Shown in pieces: positions 16,874-26,422 of a DNA stretch of 51,748 nt; positions within the stretch are counted from its first letter, which is position 1, and each line of letters starts with the position of its first letter. The notes below the pieces were generated by a model, which worked only from the letters and a program-made list of their open reading frames with translations, was not told the origin of the DNA and made no database searches. The DNA comes from an uncultured bacterium (GTDB lineage: Bacteria > Cyanobacteriota > Vampirovibrionia > Gastranaerophilales > Gastranaerophilaceae), in assembly GCA_949283255.1 (NCBI GenBank), contig CASDRS010000001.1:1-51748 (forward strand), given 5' to 3'. The position numbers and the translations under genes are program-made.

Positions 16874-17565
16874 ATATCTGCTCCGCCTTTGATGATTTTC
16901 CCAAAAGTGTTGCTGTCTCCGCCCTTTCCCCTTAATATGTTCATTACAAATTCATTGGCCTCTTTATCTCTTTCCATTGCTTCTTTTAATTTTAGCATCT
17001 TATCGTAGTTGAGTCCTTTGAATGTTGCATTTTTGATTGGATTCTTTATTCTCTTTTTGAAGAGTTCTTGCGTCTCATAATCAAAACCTGCAAGTTTCAT
17101 TTTTAGTGAGTACCATAAATAAAACTCTCTAAGCAGTAAATAATAATCTGTTTCTTTGTCGCTGATTATGAATTGAGGTTTTGTTTTTAGTCCAAACCCA
17201 TTCCCTGTCAAAATATTTATATATATTGCTTTTATCCCTTTTAATTCTGTTATAAGTCCGGTTGTTTCATTAACTTTTTGCAAAATTGCGCTTGCGTTAT
17301 GAATTTTATATACTTTGGTCCCTTGCGCCTCTATGTAGTCTATAAGCTTTTGAGTATCTCCGTTTGTGGTTTTTGCGATTGAGGAGACATTCTCTCTGAC
17401 TGTGTTTATTGTTTCTAAAGTTTTTGTGTTAAAAGTAAGAGTTTCTGTCGACGAAATTACCGTTTTTGTCGTAGAATTTGTAAAACTCTTTTTTAATAAT
17501 TTTTTTAGAGTCTCAGCTCTTAGTTTTAGCGCAAGTTTTCTTATGTATTTTTTTAGTCCGTTCAT
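16870..17565 (-). CDS. Unknown 231-aa basic helical protein
   Basis: I do not recognise this family. It starts with a Lys/Arg-rich amphipathic segment (MNGLKKYIRKLALKLR), has a Thr-rich region at about residues 29-60, and is then helical with charged segments (KPQFIISDKETDYYLLLREF) and a Gly-rich C terminus. No signal or transmembrane segment is seen. It overlaps the convergent exporter gene by 4 bases. It could be a lineage-specific or phage-remnant protein; nothing in it decides. Confidence 0.55.
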   Translation of the reverse strand: MNGLKKYIRKLALKLRAETLKKLLKKSFTNSTTKTVISSTETLTFNTKTLETINTVRENVSSIAKTTNGDTQKLIDYIEAQGTKVYKIHNASAILQKVNETTGLITELKGIKAIYINILTGNGFGLKTKPQFIISDKETDYYLLLREFYLWYSLKMKLAGFDYETQELFKKRIKNPIKNATFKGLNYDKMLKLKEAMERDKEANEFVMNILRGKGGDSNTFGKIIKGGADI

Positions 17566-17657
17566 ATTTGAAGTATAGCGTATTTGCCCAAAAAAGTTTT
17601 CATCCGAGGAGTGTAATTTTAAATATTAAATTTGTATAAAGATTGTAAAAAATACAC

Positions 17658-17686
17658 TTGCTTTTTTTATCTCTTTGCGCTAAAAT
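17658..17686 (+). promoter_or_regulatory. adhE promoter
   Basis: TTGCTT (17658-17663), a 17-base spacer and TAAAAT (17681-17686). Transcription would start near 17693, inside the Rex-like box, leaving a leader of about 120 bases. Confidence 0.65.
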
Positions 17687-17690
17687 GTGA

Positions 17691-17709
17691 TTGTGAAATT
17701 ATTCACGAA
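17691..17709 (+). promoter_or_regulatory. Rex-type redox operator before adhE
   Basis: TTGTGAAATTATTCACGAA matches the known Rex consensus TTGTGAAnnnnTTCACAA with one mismatch. It sits over the predicted start of transcription, an ideal place for NADH-relieved repression of a fermentative gene. Confidence 0.8.
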
Positions 17710-17815
17710 TTTTTAGAGTAAAGAATGGAACCTGAAAAGTATTGCGTAAGAATAGTTTTTAGGAAGCTAGCCCAAAATAAATGCTTTAAATTTGTTATAT
17801 AAAAGGAGAAAAGTT

Positions 17816-20497
17816 ATGACAACAAAAAACAAAAAGGCTGTTGACAATTTGGAAAAAGCTTTGAAGAGCTCTTCTAAGTCTGTTGATAATGCTGAACAAC
17901 TTGAATTGTTGATTGAACGTGCAAGAAAAGCACAAAAAATTTACGCAACTTATACTCAAGAACAAGTAGATGCAATATTCAAAGCTGCTGCAACTGCAGC
18001 TGATAAGGCTCGTATCCCTCTTGCAAAATTAGCTTATGAAGAAACAGGCATGGGCGTTTTGGAAGATAAGATTATCAAGAACCACTTTGCTTCTGAATAT
18101 ATCTACAACAAGCATAAAAATGCAAAGACTTGCGGTATAATTAAAGAAGATAAAGCTAACGGAATTAAGATTGTAGCTGAACCTCTAGGTGTAATCGCTG
18201 GTATCGTTCCAACAACAAACCCTACTTCAACTGCAATTTTCAAATCTTTAATAGCATTAAAGACAAGAAACGCAATTATCTTTTCACCACACCCAAGAGC
18301 AACTAAGTCTACAATTGCAGCAGCTAAGATTGTATTGGAAGCTGCAGTTAAAGCAGGTGCTCCTGAAGATATTATCGGTTGGATTGATGTTCCGTCAATT
18401 GAATTGTCTAGCCAATTAATGCAACACCCATCAATTTCTTGTATTTTGGCAACAGGTGGTCCTGGCATGGTTAAGGCTGCTTATTCATCAGGAAACCCTG
18501 CATTAGGTGTTGGTCCTGGTAACGCTTCTGCTGTTATTGATGAAACAGCTGATATTCAAATGGCTGTATCTTCAATTCTTATGTCAAAGACTTTCGATAA
18601 CGGTATGATTTGTGCATCAGAACAATCAGTAGTTGTTGTTGATAAAGTTTATGAAGAAGTTAAGAAAGAATTTATATACAGAGGTGCTTATCTATTAACT
18701 CCTGCAGATGAAAAGAAGATGATAGCTCTTCCATTTATCGATCCAAAACGTGGAACAGCTCATCCTGCAATCGTTGGTCAAAGTGCACACAAGATTGCTG
18801 AATTGGCAGGTTTTGATGTACCTCAAACAGCTAAGATTTTGTTAGCTGAAAGACCATCTGTAGATTGGGATGATCCGTTCTCAAGAGAAAAATTATCACC
18901 AATCTTGACTATGTACAGAGCAAAAGATTTTGAAGAAGCTGCTCAGATGGCATACGAATTAGTATCAAAAGGTGGTGCAGGTCACACTGCAGATTTATAT
19001 ACTGATGTTCGTCATCAGGAAAGAGTTGACAAATATGCTGAATTAATGCCAACTTGCAGAGTATTAATCAACTCACCATCAGCTCAAGGTGGTATCGGTG
19101 ATTTGTACAACTTCAAACTTGAACCGTCACTTTCTCTTGGCTGCGGTTCTTGGGGTAAGAACGCTATATCAGGTAATATCGGCGTTGAAAACTTATTAAA
19201 CTACAAGACAGTTGCAGAAAGGAGAGAAAATATGCTCTGGTTCAAGGTTCCGCCTAAAGTTTATTTCAAGAGAGGTGCTGTAGATTTAGCTCTTCGTGAA
19301 CTTGAAGGCAAAAAACGTGCATTCATTGTAACCGACAGATTCTTATTTAACTCTGGTGCTGTTGATAGTATCGTTAAAGTTTTGGATGAAATCGGTATTG
19401 ATCACCAAATCTTCTTTGATGTTAAACCGGATCCTACATTATCTACAATTAACCAAGCTATGGAAATCATCAGACCTTATGAACCTGATGTAATCATTTC
19501 ACTTGGTGGCGGATCTCCAATGGATGCTGCAAAGATTATGTGGTTGATGTATGAACAACCTGATACAGATTTCTCAGATATTTCAATGAGATTTATGGAT
19601 ATCAGAAAGAGAATTTGTAGAATCCCTGAATTGGGTAAGAAAGCTACTATGGTTGCTATCCCAACAACTTCAGGTACAGGTTCGGAAGTTACACCGTTTG
19701 CAATCATTACTGATGATGAAACTCACGTTAAGTATGCAATTGCAGATTATGCATTGACACCAAATATGTCAATTATCGATCCAAACTTTGTAGATGGTAT
19801 GCCAAAAGGACTTACAGCTGCATCTGGTATTGATGCTTTAGTTCACGCTATTGAAGCTTATGTATCTTGTATGGCTACAAACTTTACAAATTCAAATGCA
19901 TTGGAAGCATCAAAACTTGTATTCAGATACTTGGAAAGATCATATAATGAAGGTGCTAATGACCCTATCGCTAGAGAAAAAATGCACTATGCAGCAACAA
20001 TCGCAGGTATGGCATTTGCAAACGCATTCTTAGGCTTGTGCCACTCAATGGCTCACAAGTTGGGTGCTATGTTTAACGTACCACACGGTGTTGCTAACGC
20101 ATTATTAATCAGACAGGTAATTAAGTACAATGCTGTTGATTGTCCTAAGAAACAAGCAACATTCCCTCAATATAAGTTCCCTAACGCTAAGGCTAAATAT
20201 GGTCAGATAGCTGATGAACTTAAATTGGGTGGTAAGAATGATGATGAAAAGGTTGAATTGTTGATTTCTGAAATCGATAGATTGATGAAAGCTATTAACC
20301 TTCCAAATTCAATCAAAGACTTCGGTATTCCTGAAGCTGAATTTAATGCAAAATTGGATGAAATGGTTGAACTTGCATTTGATGACCAATGTACAGGTGC
20401 AAACCCAGCTTACCCTCTAATGGAAGACATTAAGGCAATTTATCAGGATGCTTACAAAGGTGTTGTAAGAGATTATTATTCAACATCTAAGAAGTAA
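17816..20497 (+). CDS. adhE: Bifunctional aldehyde-alcohol dehydrogenase AdhE
   Basis: This enzyme reduces acetyl-CoA to acetaldehyde and then to ethanol, regenerating NAD+ in fermentation; 893 aa, standard length. The N-terminal aldehyde dehydrogenase half has IVPTTNPTST (about 117) and the catalytic Cys in DNGMICASEQS (about 262). A linker at about 450-465 leads to the iron-type alcohol dehydrogenase half with GGGSPMDAAK (about 563), TSGTGSEVTPF, and iron-binding His in HSMAHKLGAMFNVPHG (about 743). It starts at ATG 17816 behind AAAGGAG. Codon use is smooth and the gene is free-standing with its own promoter, Rex-like box and terminator, consistent with high, redox-controlled expression. 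Confidence 0.97.
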   Translation: MTTKNKKAVDNLEKALKSSSKSVDNAEQLELLIERARKAQKIYATYTQEQVDAIFKAAATAADKARIPLAKLAYEETGMGVLEDKIIKNHFASEYIYNKHKNAKTCGIIKEDKANGIKIVAEPLGVIAGIVPTTNPTSTAIFKSLIALKTRNAIIFSPHPRATKSTIAAAKIVLEAAVKAGAPEDIIGWIDVPSIELSSQLMQHPSISCILATGGPGMVKAAYSSGNPALGVGPGNASAVIDETADIQMAVSSILMSKTFDNGMICASEQSVVVVDKVYEEVKKEFIYRGAYLLTPADEKKMIALPFIDPKRGTAHPAIVGQSAHKIAELAGFDVPQTAKILLAERPSVDWDDPFSREKLSPILTMYRAKDFEEAAQMAYELVSKGGAGHTADLYTDVRHQERVDKYAELMPTCRVLINSPSAQGGIGDLYNFKLEPSLSLGCGSWGKNAISGNIGVENLLNYKTVAERRENMLWFKVPPKVYFKRGAVDLALRELEGKKRAFIVTDRFLFNSGAVDSIVKVLDEIGIDHQIFFDVKPDPTLSTINQAMEIIRPYEPDVIISLGGGSPMDAAKIMWLMYEQPDTDFSDISMRFMDIRKRICRIPELGKKATMVAIPTTSGTGSEVTPFAIITDDETHVKYAIADYALTPNMSIIDPNFVDGMPKGLTAASGIDALVHAIEAYVSCMATNFTNSNALEASKLVFRYLERSYNEGANDPIAREKMHYAATIAGMAFANAFLGLCHSMAHKLGAMFNVPHGVANALLIRQVIKYNAVDCPKKQATFPQYKFPNAKAKYGQIADELKLGGKNDDEKVELLISEIDRLMKAINLPNSIKDFGIPEAEFNAKLDEMVELAFDDQCTGANPAYPLMEDIKAIYQDAYKGVVRDYYSTSKK

Positions 20498-20523
20498 TCA
20501 AGGTACTTTGTAAGGAATAATAG

Positions 20524-20561
20524 AAAAGGAGTTCTTCAATTTTTTGAAGAGTTCCTTTTTT
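20524..20561 (+). terminator. Terminator after adhE
   Basis: The stem AAAAGGAGTTCTTCAA / TTGAAGAGTTCCTTTT (two imperfect pairs) has a 4-base T loop and a T tail. Confidence 0.85.
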
Positions 20562-20730
20562 GCTAAGTATTGTAAATTTAGTTTGTGCGGCGATTGTCTG
20601 TTGTAATATAATATACAGGTATTATGTATTAGTTGTTTTTGGAAAATGCTTTAAATATTATGGATAAATTACTTGATGTATGTTTGAAGGATAGTTTAGT
20701 TGCTTAAATATGTTGGGGTAATAAAAGAAG

Positions 20731-21606
20731 TTGAAAAATAAAATTTGTTTAAAGTTTCAAATTGCTTTGTTGGAAGTTGTGAGAATATTTTTAGATTTTG
20801 TATTGGGAAGAGTAAGAGTTCTTATTGGTAAATATTTAAGGCAGATAAAGCAAATTGAATTTGAAAAACAAAAAGAATTTTATTTAAGTCAGAAGGGAAA
20901 TACGAAATTTGTTGGTTTGAATGAGCAGCCGTCAGATAGAGTCGTTTATACTGTTTTGACCGGCGAATATGATGATTTGATTCCTCAATATTATTATAAT
21001 CCAAAGTGGCATTATATATGTTTTACAGATAACAAAAAACTTATTGAAAATGGGCATCCTTTTTGGGAGATTGTTCCTTTTGATAGTGAAGAAGAAAATA
21101 TTGCTAAAAAATCAAGAATACCAAAGATTCTTGCGCATAAGTTCTTGCCAGATTATAAGTATAGTTTATATATAGATGCAAATGTAGATATAATTTCTTC
21201 TCGTATTTATGATGCTTGCGAAAATTTAATAAAGCGTAATTCCAAAATGGCAGGTTCTATTCATGATTGCAGAAAGTGTATTTATCAAGAAATGACTGAA
21301 TGTATGATTTTGGAAAAGGATGATGCTGAGAATATTGCAAGATTGTTTAAGAAGTATAAGGCTGAAAATTTTCCTCAAGAATACGGATTGTTTGAAAATA
21401 ATGTGATTTTTAGAGAACATAATGATAATGATGTCAAAAAGTTAATGGACGAGTGGTGGTATATGGTTAAGACTTATTCCAAACGAGATCAGCTAAGTTT
21501 GATGTATGTTTGTTGGCGACAAGGTTTTAAGATAGAAAAATTATTACCTCTTCCGTTAAGGTTATGTAATGAGGATATCTTATTTTTAGAACATAAGGAA
21601 AATTAA
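20731..21606 (+). CDS. DUF616-type glycosyltransferase-like protein
   Basis: This is a 291-aa protein resembling the DUF616 (TOD1/MUCI70-like) glycosyltransferase group. V-V-Y-T-V-L-T-G-E-Y-D-D-L (about 70) is the family's opening strand, followed by C-F-T-D-N-K, K-S-R-I-P-K-I-L-A-H-K-F-L and Y-S-L-Y-I-D-A-N-V-D-I (about 148), where Asp residues may bind nucleotide-sugar and metal. An amphipathic N-terminal helix (about 8-35) may attach it to the membrane. The start is a TTG at 20731. The next gene begins one base after its stop and is also sugar-related, so the two form an operon for a surface polysaccharide. Confidence 0.75.
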   Translation: MKNKICLKFQIALLEVVRIFLDFVLGRVRVLIGKYLRQIKQIEFEKQKEFYLSQKGNTKFVGLNEQPSDRVVYTVLTGEYDDLIPQYYYNPKWHYICFTDNKKLIENGHPFWEIVPFDSEEENIAKKSRIPKILAHKFLPDYKYSLYIDANVDIISSRIYDACENLIKRNSKMAGSIHDCRKCIYQEMTECMILEKDDAENIARLFKKYKAENFPQEYGLFENNVIFREHNDNDVKKLMDEWWYMVKTYSKRDQLSLMYVCWRQGFKIEKLLPLPLRLCNEDILFLEHKEN

Positions 21607-21607
21607 A

Positions 21608-23407
21608 TTGAAAAGATTATGTTTGTTTGCAGGATTTGATAAAAATAATTTTGTTCATAAATATGTTGTTTATTATCTGATGAAACTTTCTAAGTTTGCA
21701 GAAATTCATTATATGGCAGATTGTGAGATGGCTGATAGTGAATTAAAGAAAATTTTGCCGTATGTAAAAACCGCAAAGGCATACAGGCATGGTAAATATG
21801 ATTTTGGATCTTGGCAGGAATTGATCAGATCTTTAGGGTGGGATTATATAAGTCAGTTTGATGAAGTAATTCTTGCCAATGATTCTTGTTTTGCTCCGGT
21901 GCTTCCTTTTGAGGATATGTTTAATAAAATGGAGCGTTTGGATGTCGATTTTTGGGGGAATACTATGAATATTTATTCCGTTCGGCATATTCAGAGCTAT
22001 TTTGTTGCGTTTAGGAATAATATCGTATGTGATAAGAATTTTAGGCAGTTTTTTGAGGGGATTTCCTGTGAGGAAAACAAACAGTCGGTTGTTTCTAAAT
22101 ATGAGAAAAGATTAACAGTTTTGCTTGAAAATCTTGGATATAAATATGAGTCTTATGTTGATAGAGAATATACCATGTCAAGACCTTATTATAAGCTTCT
22201 GTTGAATAAAAGTCCTTTTATAAAAACCAAAATGTTTACTTCTTTAGTTCCTGCTTTGAGACGTTGTTCTTATGGGGATTTGTTTGTATTGAAAATGTTG
22301 GGGTATCCTGCGGAGTATATATATGATTATGTTGTTAGAAATTTTGGGCATCTTACATTGTTGATGAATTCTATAGCTTGGTGTTGTAGTCATATATTTC
22401 CATCAAAGATTCGGGCGGTGAAGAGATGGTATAATTTTAAGAAAAATAATAATATTCAAGTTTTAATTACCGGTGGGGCAGGCTTTATTGGATCTTCTTT
22501 AGCGGATTGCTTGTTAGAATTGGGCTATAGAGTCATTGTTGTAGATAACTTCGACGATTTTTATTCTAAAGATTTAAAATTGAAAAATGTAGAGGCCAAT
22601 CTTGATAATAAACGATATAAATTATATGAAGCTGATATTAGAAGTTATCAGGATATGGAAAAAATATTCTCAAAAAATAAGATTGATTATGTGTTTCATC
22701 TGGCTGGCAGGGCTAATGTAAGATTGTCATTTGAAAAATCTGAAGAGTATTTTTTAACAAATGTCAGCGGATCTGAAAATGTGCTGAAGTGCTGTGTTAA
22801 GTTTGGTGTCAAGAGAATTGTTGCTACTTCTTCCAGTTCTGTATACGGATGCATAAATGCTGAAATGTTTAGTGAAGATATGACAAATTTGAAGCCAATT
22901 TCTCCTTATGCAGAGTCAAAATTGGAAATGGAACATCTTATTGAAAAATATTCAAAACAATTTAATCTTGATAGTATCGTAATACGTCCGTTTACTGTTT
23001 ATGGGCCACGACAAAGACCGGATTTGGCAATTTGTAAATTTATAAAAAGTATATTGAATGACAAGCCTATTGAGGTGTACGGAGATGGATCATCAATTCG
23101 TGATTATACTTATATTGGGGATATGGTAAATGGGCTTAAAAATTGTATTACTGCCCAAACCGATAATTCGTTTGAAATTATAAATATCGGTAGTTCGGCT
23201 CCTGTTGACTTAAATACAATGATAAAAGTGATAGAATACGTGTTAGGAAAGAAAGCAAAGGTTAAATTGTGTCCAAAACAAAGAGGAGATGTTTTGAAAA
23301 CTTATGCTAATATCTCTAAGGCCGAAAAACTTTTGAATTATCATCCTTCAGTAAGTTTTAAGCAAGGAATTGAATTATTTTCAAAGTATATTAAAGATAA
23401 TTTATAA
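21608..23407 (+). CDS. Fusion: RgpF-like rhamnan-synthesis domain + NAD-dependent sugar epimerase
   Basis: This is a 599-aa two-domain protein. The N-terminal half (about 1-265) resembles RgpF/rhamnan-synthesis proteins: K-R-L-C-L-F-A-G-F-D, then Y-D-F-G-S-W-Q-E-L and V-I-L-A-N-D-S-C-F-A-P. The C-terminal half (about 280-599) is a complete extended SDR epimerase/dehydratase: VLITGGAGFIGSSLADCL, HLAGRANVRLSFE, the S-S-S-V-Y-G block, Y-A-E-S-K (Tyr, Lys) and VIRPFTVYGPRQRPD, most like UDP-glucuronate or UDP-glucose 4-epimerases. The join lies near residue 275 with no stop or frameshift. The start is TTG 21608. It probably makes and transfers one sugar for a surface polymer; the sugar is unknown. 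Confidence 0.85.
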   Translation: MKRLCLFAGFDKNNFVHKYVVYYLMKLSKFAEIHYMADCEMADSELKKILPYVKTAKAYRHGKYDFGSWQELIRSLGWDYISQFDEVILANDSCFAPVLPFEDMFNKMERLDVDFWGNTMNIYSVRHIQSYFVAFRNNIVCDKNFRQFFEGISCEENKQSVVSKYEKRLTVLLENLGYKYESYVDREYTMSRPYYKLLLNKSPFIKTKMFTSLVPALRRCSYGDLFVLKMLGYPAEYIYDYVVRNFGHLTLLMNSIAWCCSHIFPSKIRAVKRWYNFKKNNNIQVLITGGAGFIGSSLADCLLELGYRVIVVDNFDDFYSKDLKLKNVEANLDNKRYKLYEADIRSYQDMEKIFSKNKIDYVFHLAGRANVRLSFEKSEEYFLTNVSGSENVLKCCVKFGVKRIVATSSSSVYGCINAEMFSEDMTNLKPISPYAESKLEMEHLIEKYSKQFNLDSIVIRPFTVYGPRQRPDLAICKFIKSILNDKPIEVYGDGSSIRDYTYIGDMVNGLKNCITAQTDNSFEIINIGSSAPVDLNTMIKVIEYVLGKKAKVKLCPKQRGDVLKTYANISKAEKLLNYHPSVSFKQGIELFSKYIKDNL

Positions 23408-23460
23408 CTTGTTTGTAGTATTGGTTTTTACAAATAGGTCTTGGTTAGTTTTTATCTTAC

Positions 23461-24810
23461 TTATTTTTGATAAGTGTATGAATTATAATTTATTTTTTGT
23501 ATTAAATCTTTAAGTTCCGGTTGAAGCATATAAAATTTTAGTCTGTCTGCTGGGGATGTTGCTCCGTAATGCTTGTAGCAGTTACATAAATATTTGTGTA
23601 TTTCTTTAAGTTTATTTAGATCTGGGTTTTCTGTAGCTTTTGTTATGGATTTCTTTGTTGATTTCTTTGTCGGAGCAACTTTTATTAAAACTTTATTTAT
23701 CTCATTTAAGGTATTTGTTAGGTTGTTCACATATTGAGATCTGACATTATGCCACGGTTCGATAGGATTATCTATCGGTTTGTCATTAAATACATTTTGC
23801 TTAAGTTTGACTTTAAAATCTCCTTTGCCGCGCATTATTGTATCTATTATATTAAACCATACTAATTTTGTTGTTCTTGGAACCCAAGAGGAGTTTAATT
23901 TTTTTTGTGAAGCGGTAATTGTATCTTTTAAGGTTATTGCTTTACCGACAGTGGCATATTTTTTGTATGCGCTGTCAAATAAGTTGTAGCTGATTTTACT
24001 AAATAGCGATTGGTCTTCTTGTAAGAATTTTATTCTTGAGTCGATAATGTCTTCATCATACATGTCTAAAAGTTGTAGAAAATCTACGGCAAATATATTG
24101 TTTTTTTTATTTCCCCAAATTTCTTCCGATTTAAAAAATTGTTCTGCACCAATTAGTGAATAACCGTTACAGCAATAATCCATTAAAATATAATTTTTGC
24201 CTGAGGTTTCTATATCGTTTCTTGATAAGTTATGGGATTTTAAATATTTTTTAAAAGTTTTAAGTCCTCTATCTTTTCGCACGGTATTCACAAATTTTTT
24301 GTAATCTGATGGTGAAACAGGGTTAGTACAAAAACGTCCGGCTCGGCTCATTGGAATGTTTATGACGTTATTTTCTCCTATTTTAATGCTTAAGGCTTTT
24401 CCGATGCTTGATAATGATCTGCCAATTGGTATTACGATATAATTATTTTCTCCAAATCTTTTGTTAAAAGTATCTTTTATACAGTCAGCTATATATGCAT
24501 GAATCTCTCCGATACTTAATAGCTTGCGGGGGTGTCGTGCCTCTAGTAATTCGAATTCTTTTCTTAGTTTTGTTTTTTGAGCTTCTGAAAGTTTTAGGTA
24601 TTCTTCTTTCGTAAAATTTTTAAAGGTATGAATCGGGTTGATATTAAAAAGGTTAAAAAAAAGGCTTTTGTTAATTCCACCTTTGAAATTAATGTTGTTA
24701 TTCCCATAAGTCGGAATTGAAGCTCTGTTATACAAAGGTGTTTTTTTCTTGTTATTTATTATATATTGTTTTGGGTAATATGTTTGATAACTATATCGTG
24801 AAATTTGCAT
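23461..24810 (-). CDS. Unknown 449-aa protein with F-x-G start and phosphoribosyltransferase-like core
   Basis: This protein has no confident family. Near residue 41 is N-I-N-F-K-G-G, the short F-x-G motif shared with other unknown proteins here. The middle looks like a phosphoribosyltransferase fold: YIVIPIGRSLSSIGKALS (about 129-146) as the first strand and loop, IPMSRAGRF (about 158) and KNYILMDYCCNGYSLIGAEQ (about 206-225), placed like the PRPP-binding loop but with Cys-Cys-Asn where an acidic pair is usual. The C-terminal 130 residues are Lys-rich. No signal peptide is seen. It is divergent to the next unknown gene. The fold call is inference. Confidence 0.55.
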   Translation of the reverse strand: MQISRYSYQTYYPKQYIINNKKKTPLYNRASIPTYGNNNINFKGGINKSLFFNLFNINPIHTFKNFTKEEYLKLSEAQKTKLRKEFELLEARHPRKLLSIGEIHAYIADCIKDTFNKRFGENNYIVIPIGRSLSSIGKALSIKIGENNVINIPMSRAGRFCTNPVSPSDYKKFVNTVRKDRGLKTFKKYLKSHNLSRNDIETSGKNYILMDYCCNGYSLIGAEQFFKSEEIWGNKKNNIFAVDFLQLLDMYDEDIIDSRIKFLQEDQSLFSKISYNLFDSAYKKYATVGKAITLKDTITASQKKLNSSWVPRTTKLVWFNIIDTIMRGKGDFKVKLKQNVFNDKPIDNPIEPWHNVRSQYVNNLTNTLNEINKVLIKVAPTKKSTKKSITKATENPDLNKLKEIHKYLCNCYKHYGATSPADRLKFYMLQPELKDLIQKINYNSYTYQK

Positions 24811-24884
24811 ATTGAGCTTAAAACTCGAAAAGAAAATTTTTTGTTATATTTTATTGATGTATTATTCTGATATTAATAAAGTTT

Positions 24885-26279
24885 TTGATTAACGCTGAGA
24901 AAATTTTTGAAAGTGGCAAAATTTTTTATTTAAGACTTTTAATTGGATTGAAGGTAAATCAGATGTTAGTGAATAGTATTCTTAGATATAAAGTTATCCC
25001 CCATAGTATAAATAAATCTTTAAATATTGTCGAGACAGTTCGAAAGAAACTTAATTTGATAAATGATGCTGATGTCCGAGAGTCATTTAAAAATTTGTGT
25101 GAAAAGACTGTTTCAGTAAATTTAAATGTAAAAGACAGGTTAGCGGATATTCCGACTGTTGCCCAAAAAGTTGAAATGCTTGAACATCCGCAAACGAAGA
25201 AGGATATTTTATCAGTAATCAACAAATTATGTACAGAAAAGAATGATAAATTTAATGTATTGTATGCTGGAAAAATGCAGTTTGTTGAAGGGTTGGCTGA
25301 TAGCAGTAATATCTTAAATGAGAAATATACAAATGTGAAAAGCAATCCTGTATCTTATTATAGGTGGCTAAAACGTAATAATTATTGGTTAGCAGATGTT
25401 ATTGAAGGGCGTTTGGCTGATTGTAATCATTATCGCAAGCATGAATATGGACGTTCTAAATTAATCTCTTATCATCAATATTTAAATTTGTTTGTAAACG
25501 CTAGCAATAGCAATATAAAAGGAACATTTGAAAAGAGTCTTAGAGATGAGCAATTTAAAAAAATAGCGTGTTGTTATTATTGCAATCCTGAATATGCGCC
25601 AATAATAGACAGGTTTTATAATAATGAATATATAACAAAATTTGGTAACAATATTCGGCAGATATTGAGCGATATAAAGAATGAATATAATATAATGGTA
25701 GTGCCGACAAACGCAAGTTTATGCGATACAGAATATCAATATTTAAAAGAGGAATTGAGGTTGTGGAAAGAGTATGGGAATAGAAAGGCCGTTTTCCCTT
25801 CAATTATTGATATTAATGCGACAGATAATATTTTAGGTCAGACTCATTCTTTTGGGTCCACTTCGTACTTGTACAACAGAATAAGACTTAGCGGTTTGTT
25901 ATTTGATTATACTGATCTCAAGGGAGATACCCTTCGCCACGAGTTAGGACATTATAATGATATTTCTTATGAAAATAAATATATTAATTGGTTTGAAAAA
26001 AAATTTCGTTATTTTAGCTGGCATATAAATAAATTTGTTTATAAATATAAATGGCGTAAAGAAATGAAAAATGCTGGGATAAGCAACTTTGATATTAATT
26101 ATGCTCTAACTGCAAGGCAAGAGTTGAAGGCAATTTCGATTGAAGGCGATACAAGTAAATATTCAGAATCTTATAAAAAGATGTTGGTAAAAAAATTTAA
26201 ATTGCAGGATTGGATTTTAAATATTCCGCAAAATATTTATAAAGTATGTGTAAAATCACTTATTGATACTGGTAATTGA
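24885..26279 (+). CDS. Unknown 464-aa protein with HELGH zincin motif
   Basis: I recognise only a zinc-protease-like signature: D-T-L-R-H-E-L-G-H-Y-N-D at about residues 351-362, followed by helical Lys- and aromatic-rich sequence (N-W-F-E-K-K-F-R-Y-F-S-W). The N-terminal 300 residues are helical and charged with no known domain. The start is uncertain: TTG 24885 gives 464 aa and ATG 24963 gives 438 aa. A third metal ligand could be the Glu in A-R-Q-E-L-K-A-I-S-I-E-G-D (about 409). The gene is divergent to the 449-aa unknown across about 75 bases. It could be a toxin-like or effector protease; nothing proves it. Confidence 0.5.
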   Translation: MINAEKIFESGKIFYLRLLIGLKVNQMLVNSILRYKVIPHSINKSLNIVETVRKKLNLINDADVRESFKNLCEKTVSVNLNVKDRLADIPTVAQKVEMLEHPQTKKDILSVINKLCTEKNDKFNVLYAGKMQFVEGLADSSNILNEKYTNVKSNPVSYYRWLKRNNYWLADVIEGRLADCNHYRKHEYGRSKLISYHQYLNLFVNASNSNIKGTFEKSLRDEQFKKIACCYYCNPEYAPIIDRFYNNEYITKFGNNIRQILSDIKNEYNIMVVPTNASLCDTEYQYLKEELRLWKEYGNRKAVFPSIIDINATDNILGQTHSFGSTSYLYNRIRLSGLLFDYTDLKGDTLRHELGHYNDISYENKYINWFEKKFRYFSWHINKFVYKYKWRKEMKNAGISNFDINYALTARQELKAISIEGDTSKYSESYKKMLVKKFKLQDWILNIPQNIYKVCVKSLIDTGN

Positions 26280-26422
26280 GATAAGCATGATACAGGTTTT
26301 AAATAGTGTTTTATTCGATTGACACTATATGTGTTTGAGTCTTAGGTTTGAGTCTCCGCCTTGTGGTTCTCATCCCACCATAAAAAGTTACAGAACACAA
26401 AATAAAAAATCGGAGAGGGTGG

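Noticed and set aside
17710-17815. Riboswitch in the adhE leader
   Set aside because: The leader of about 100 bases shows no convincing stems or terminator; the Rex-like box explains regulation adequately.
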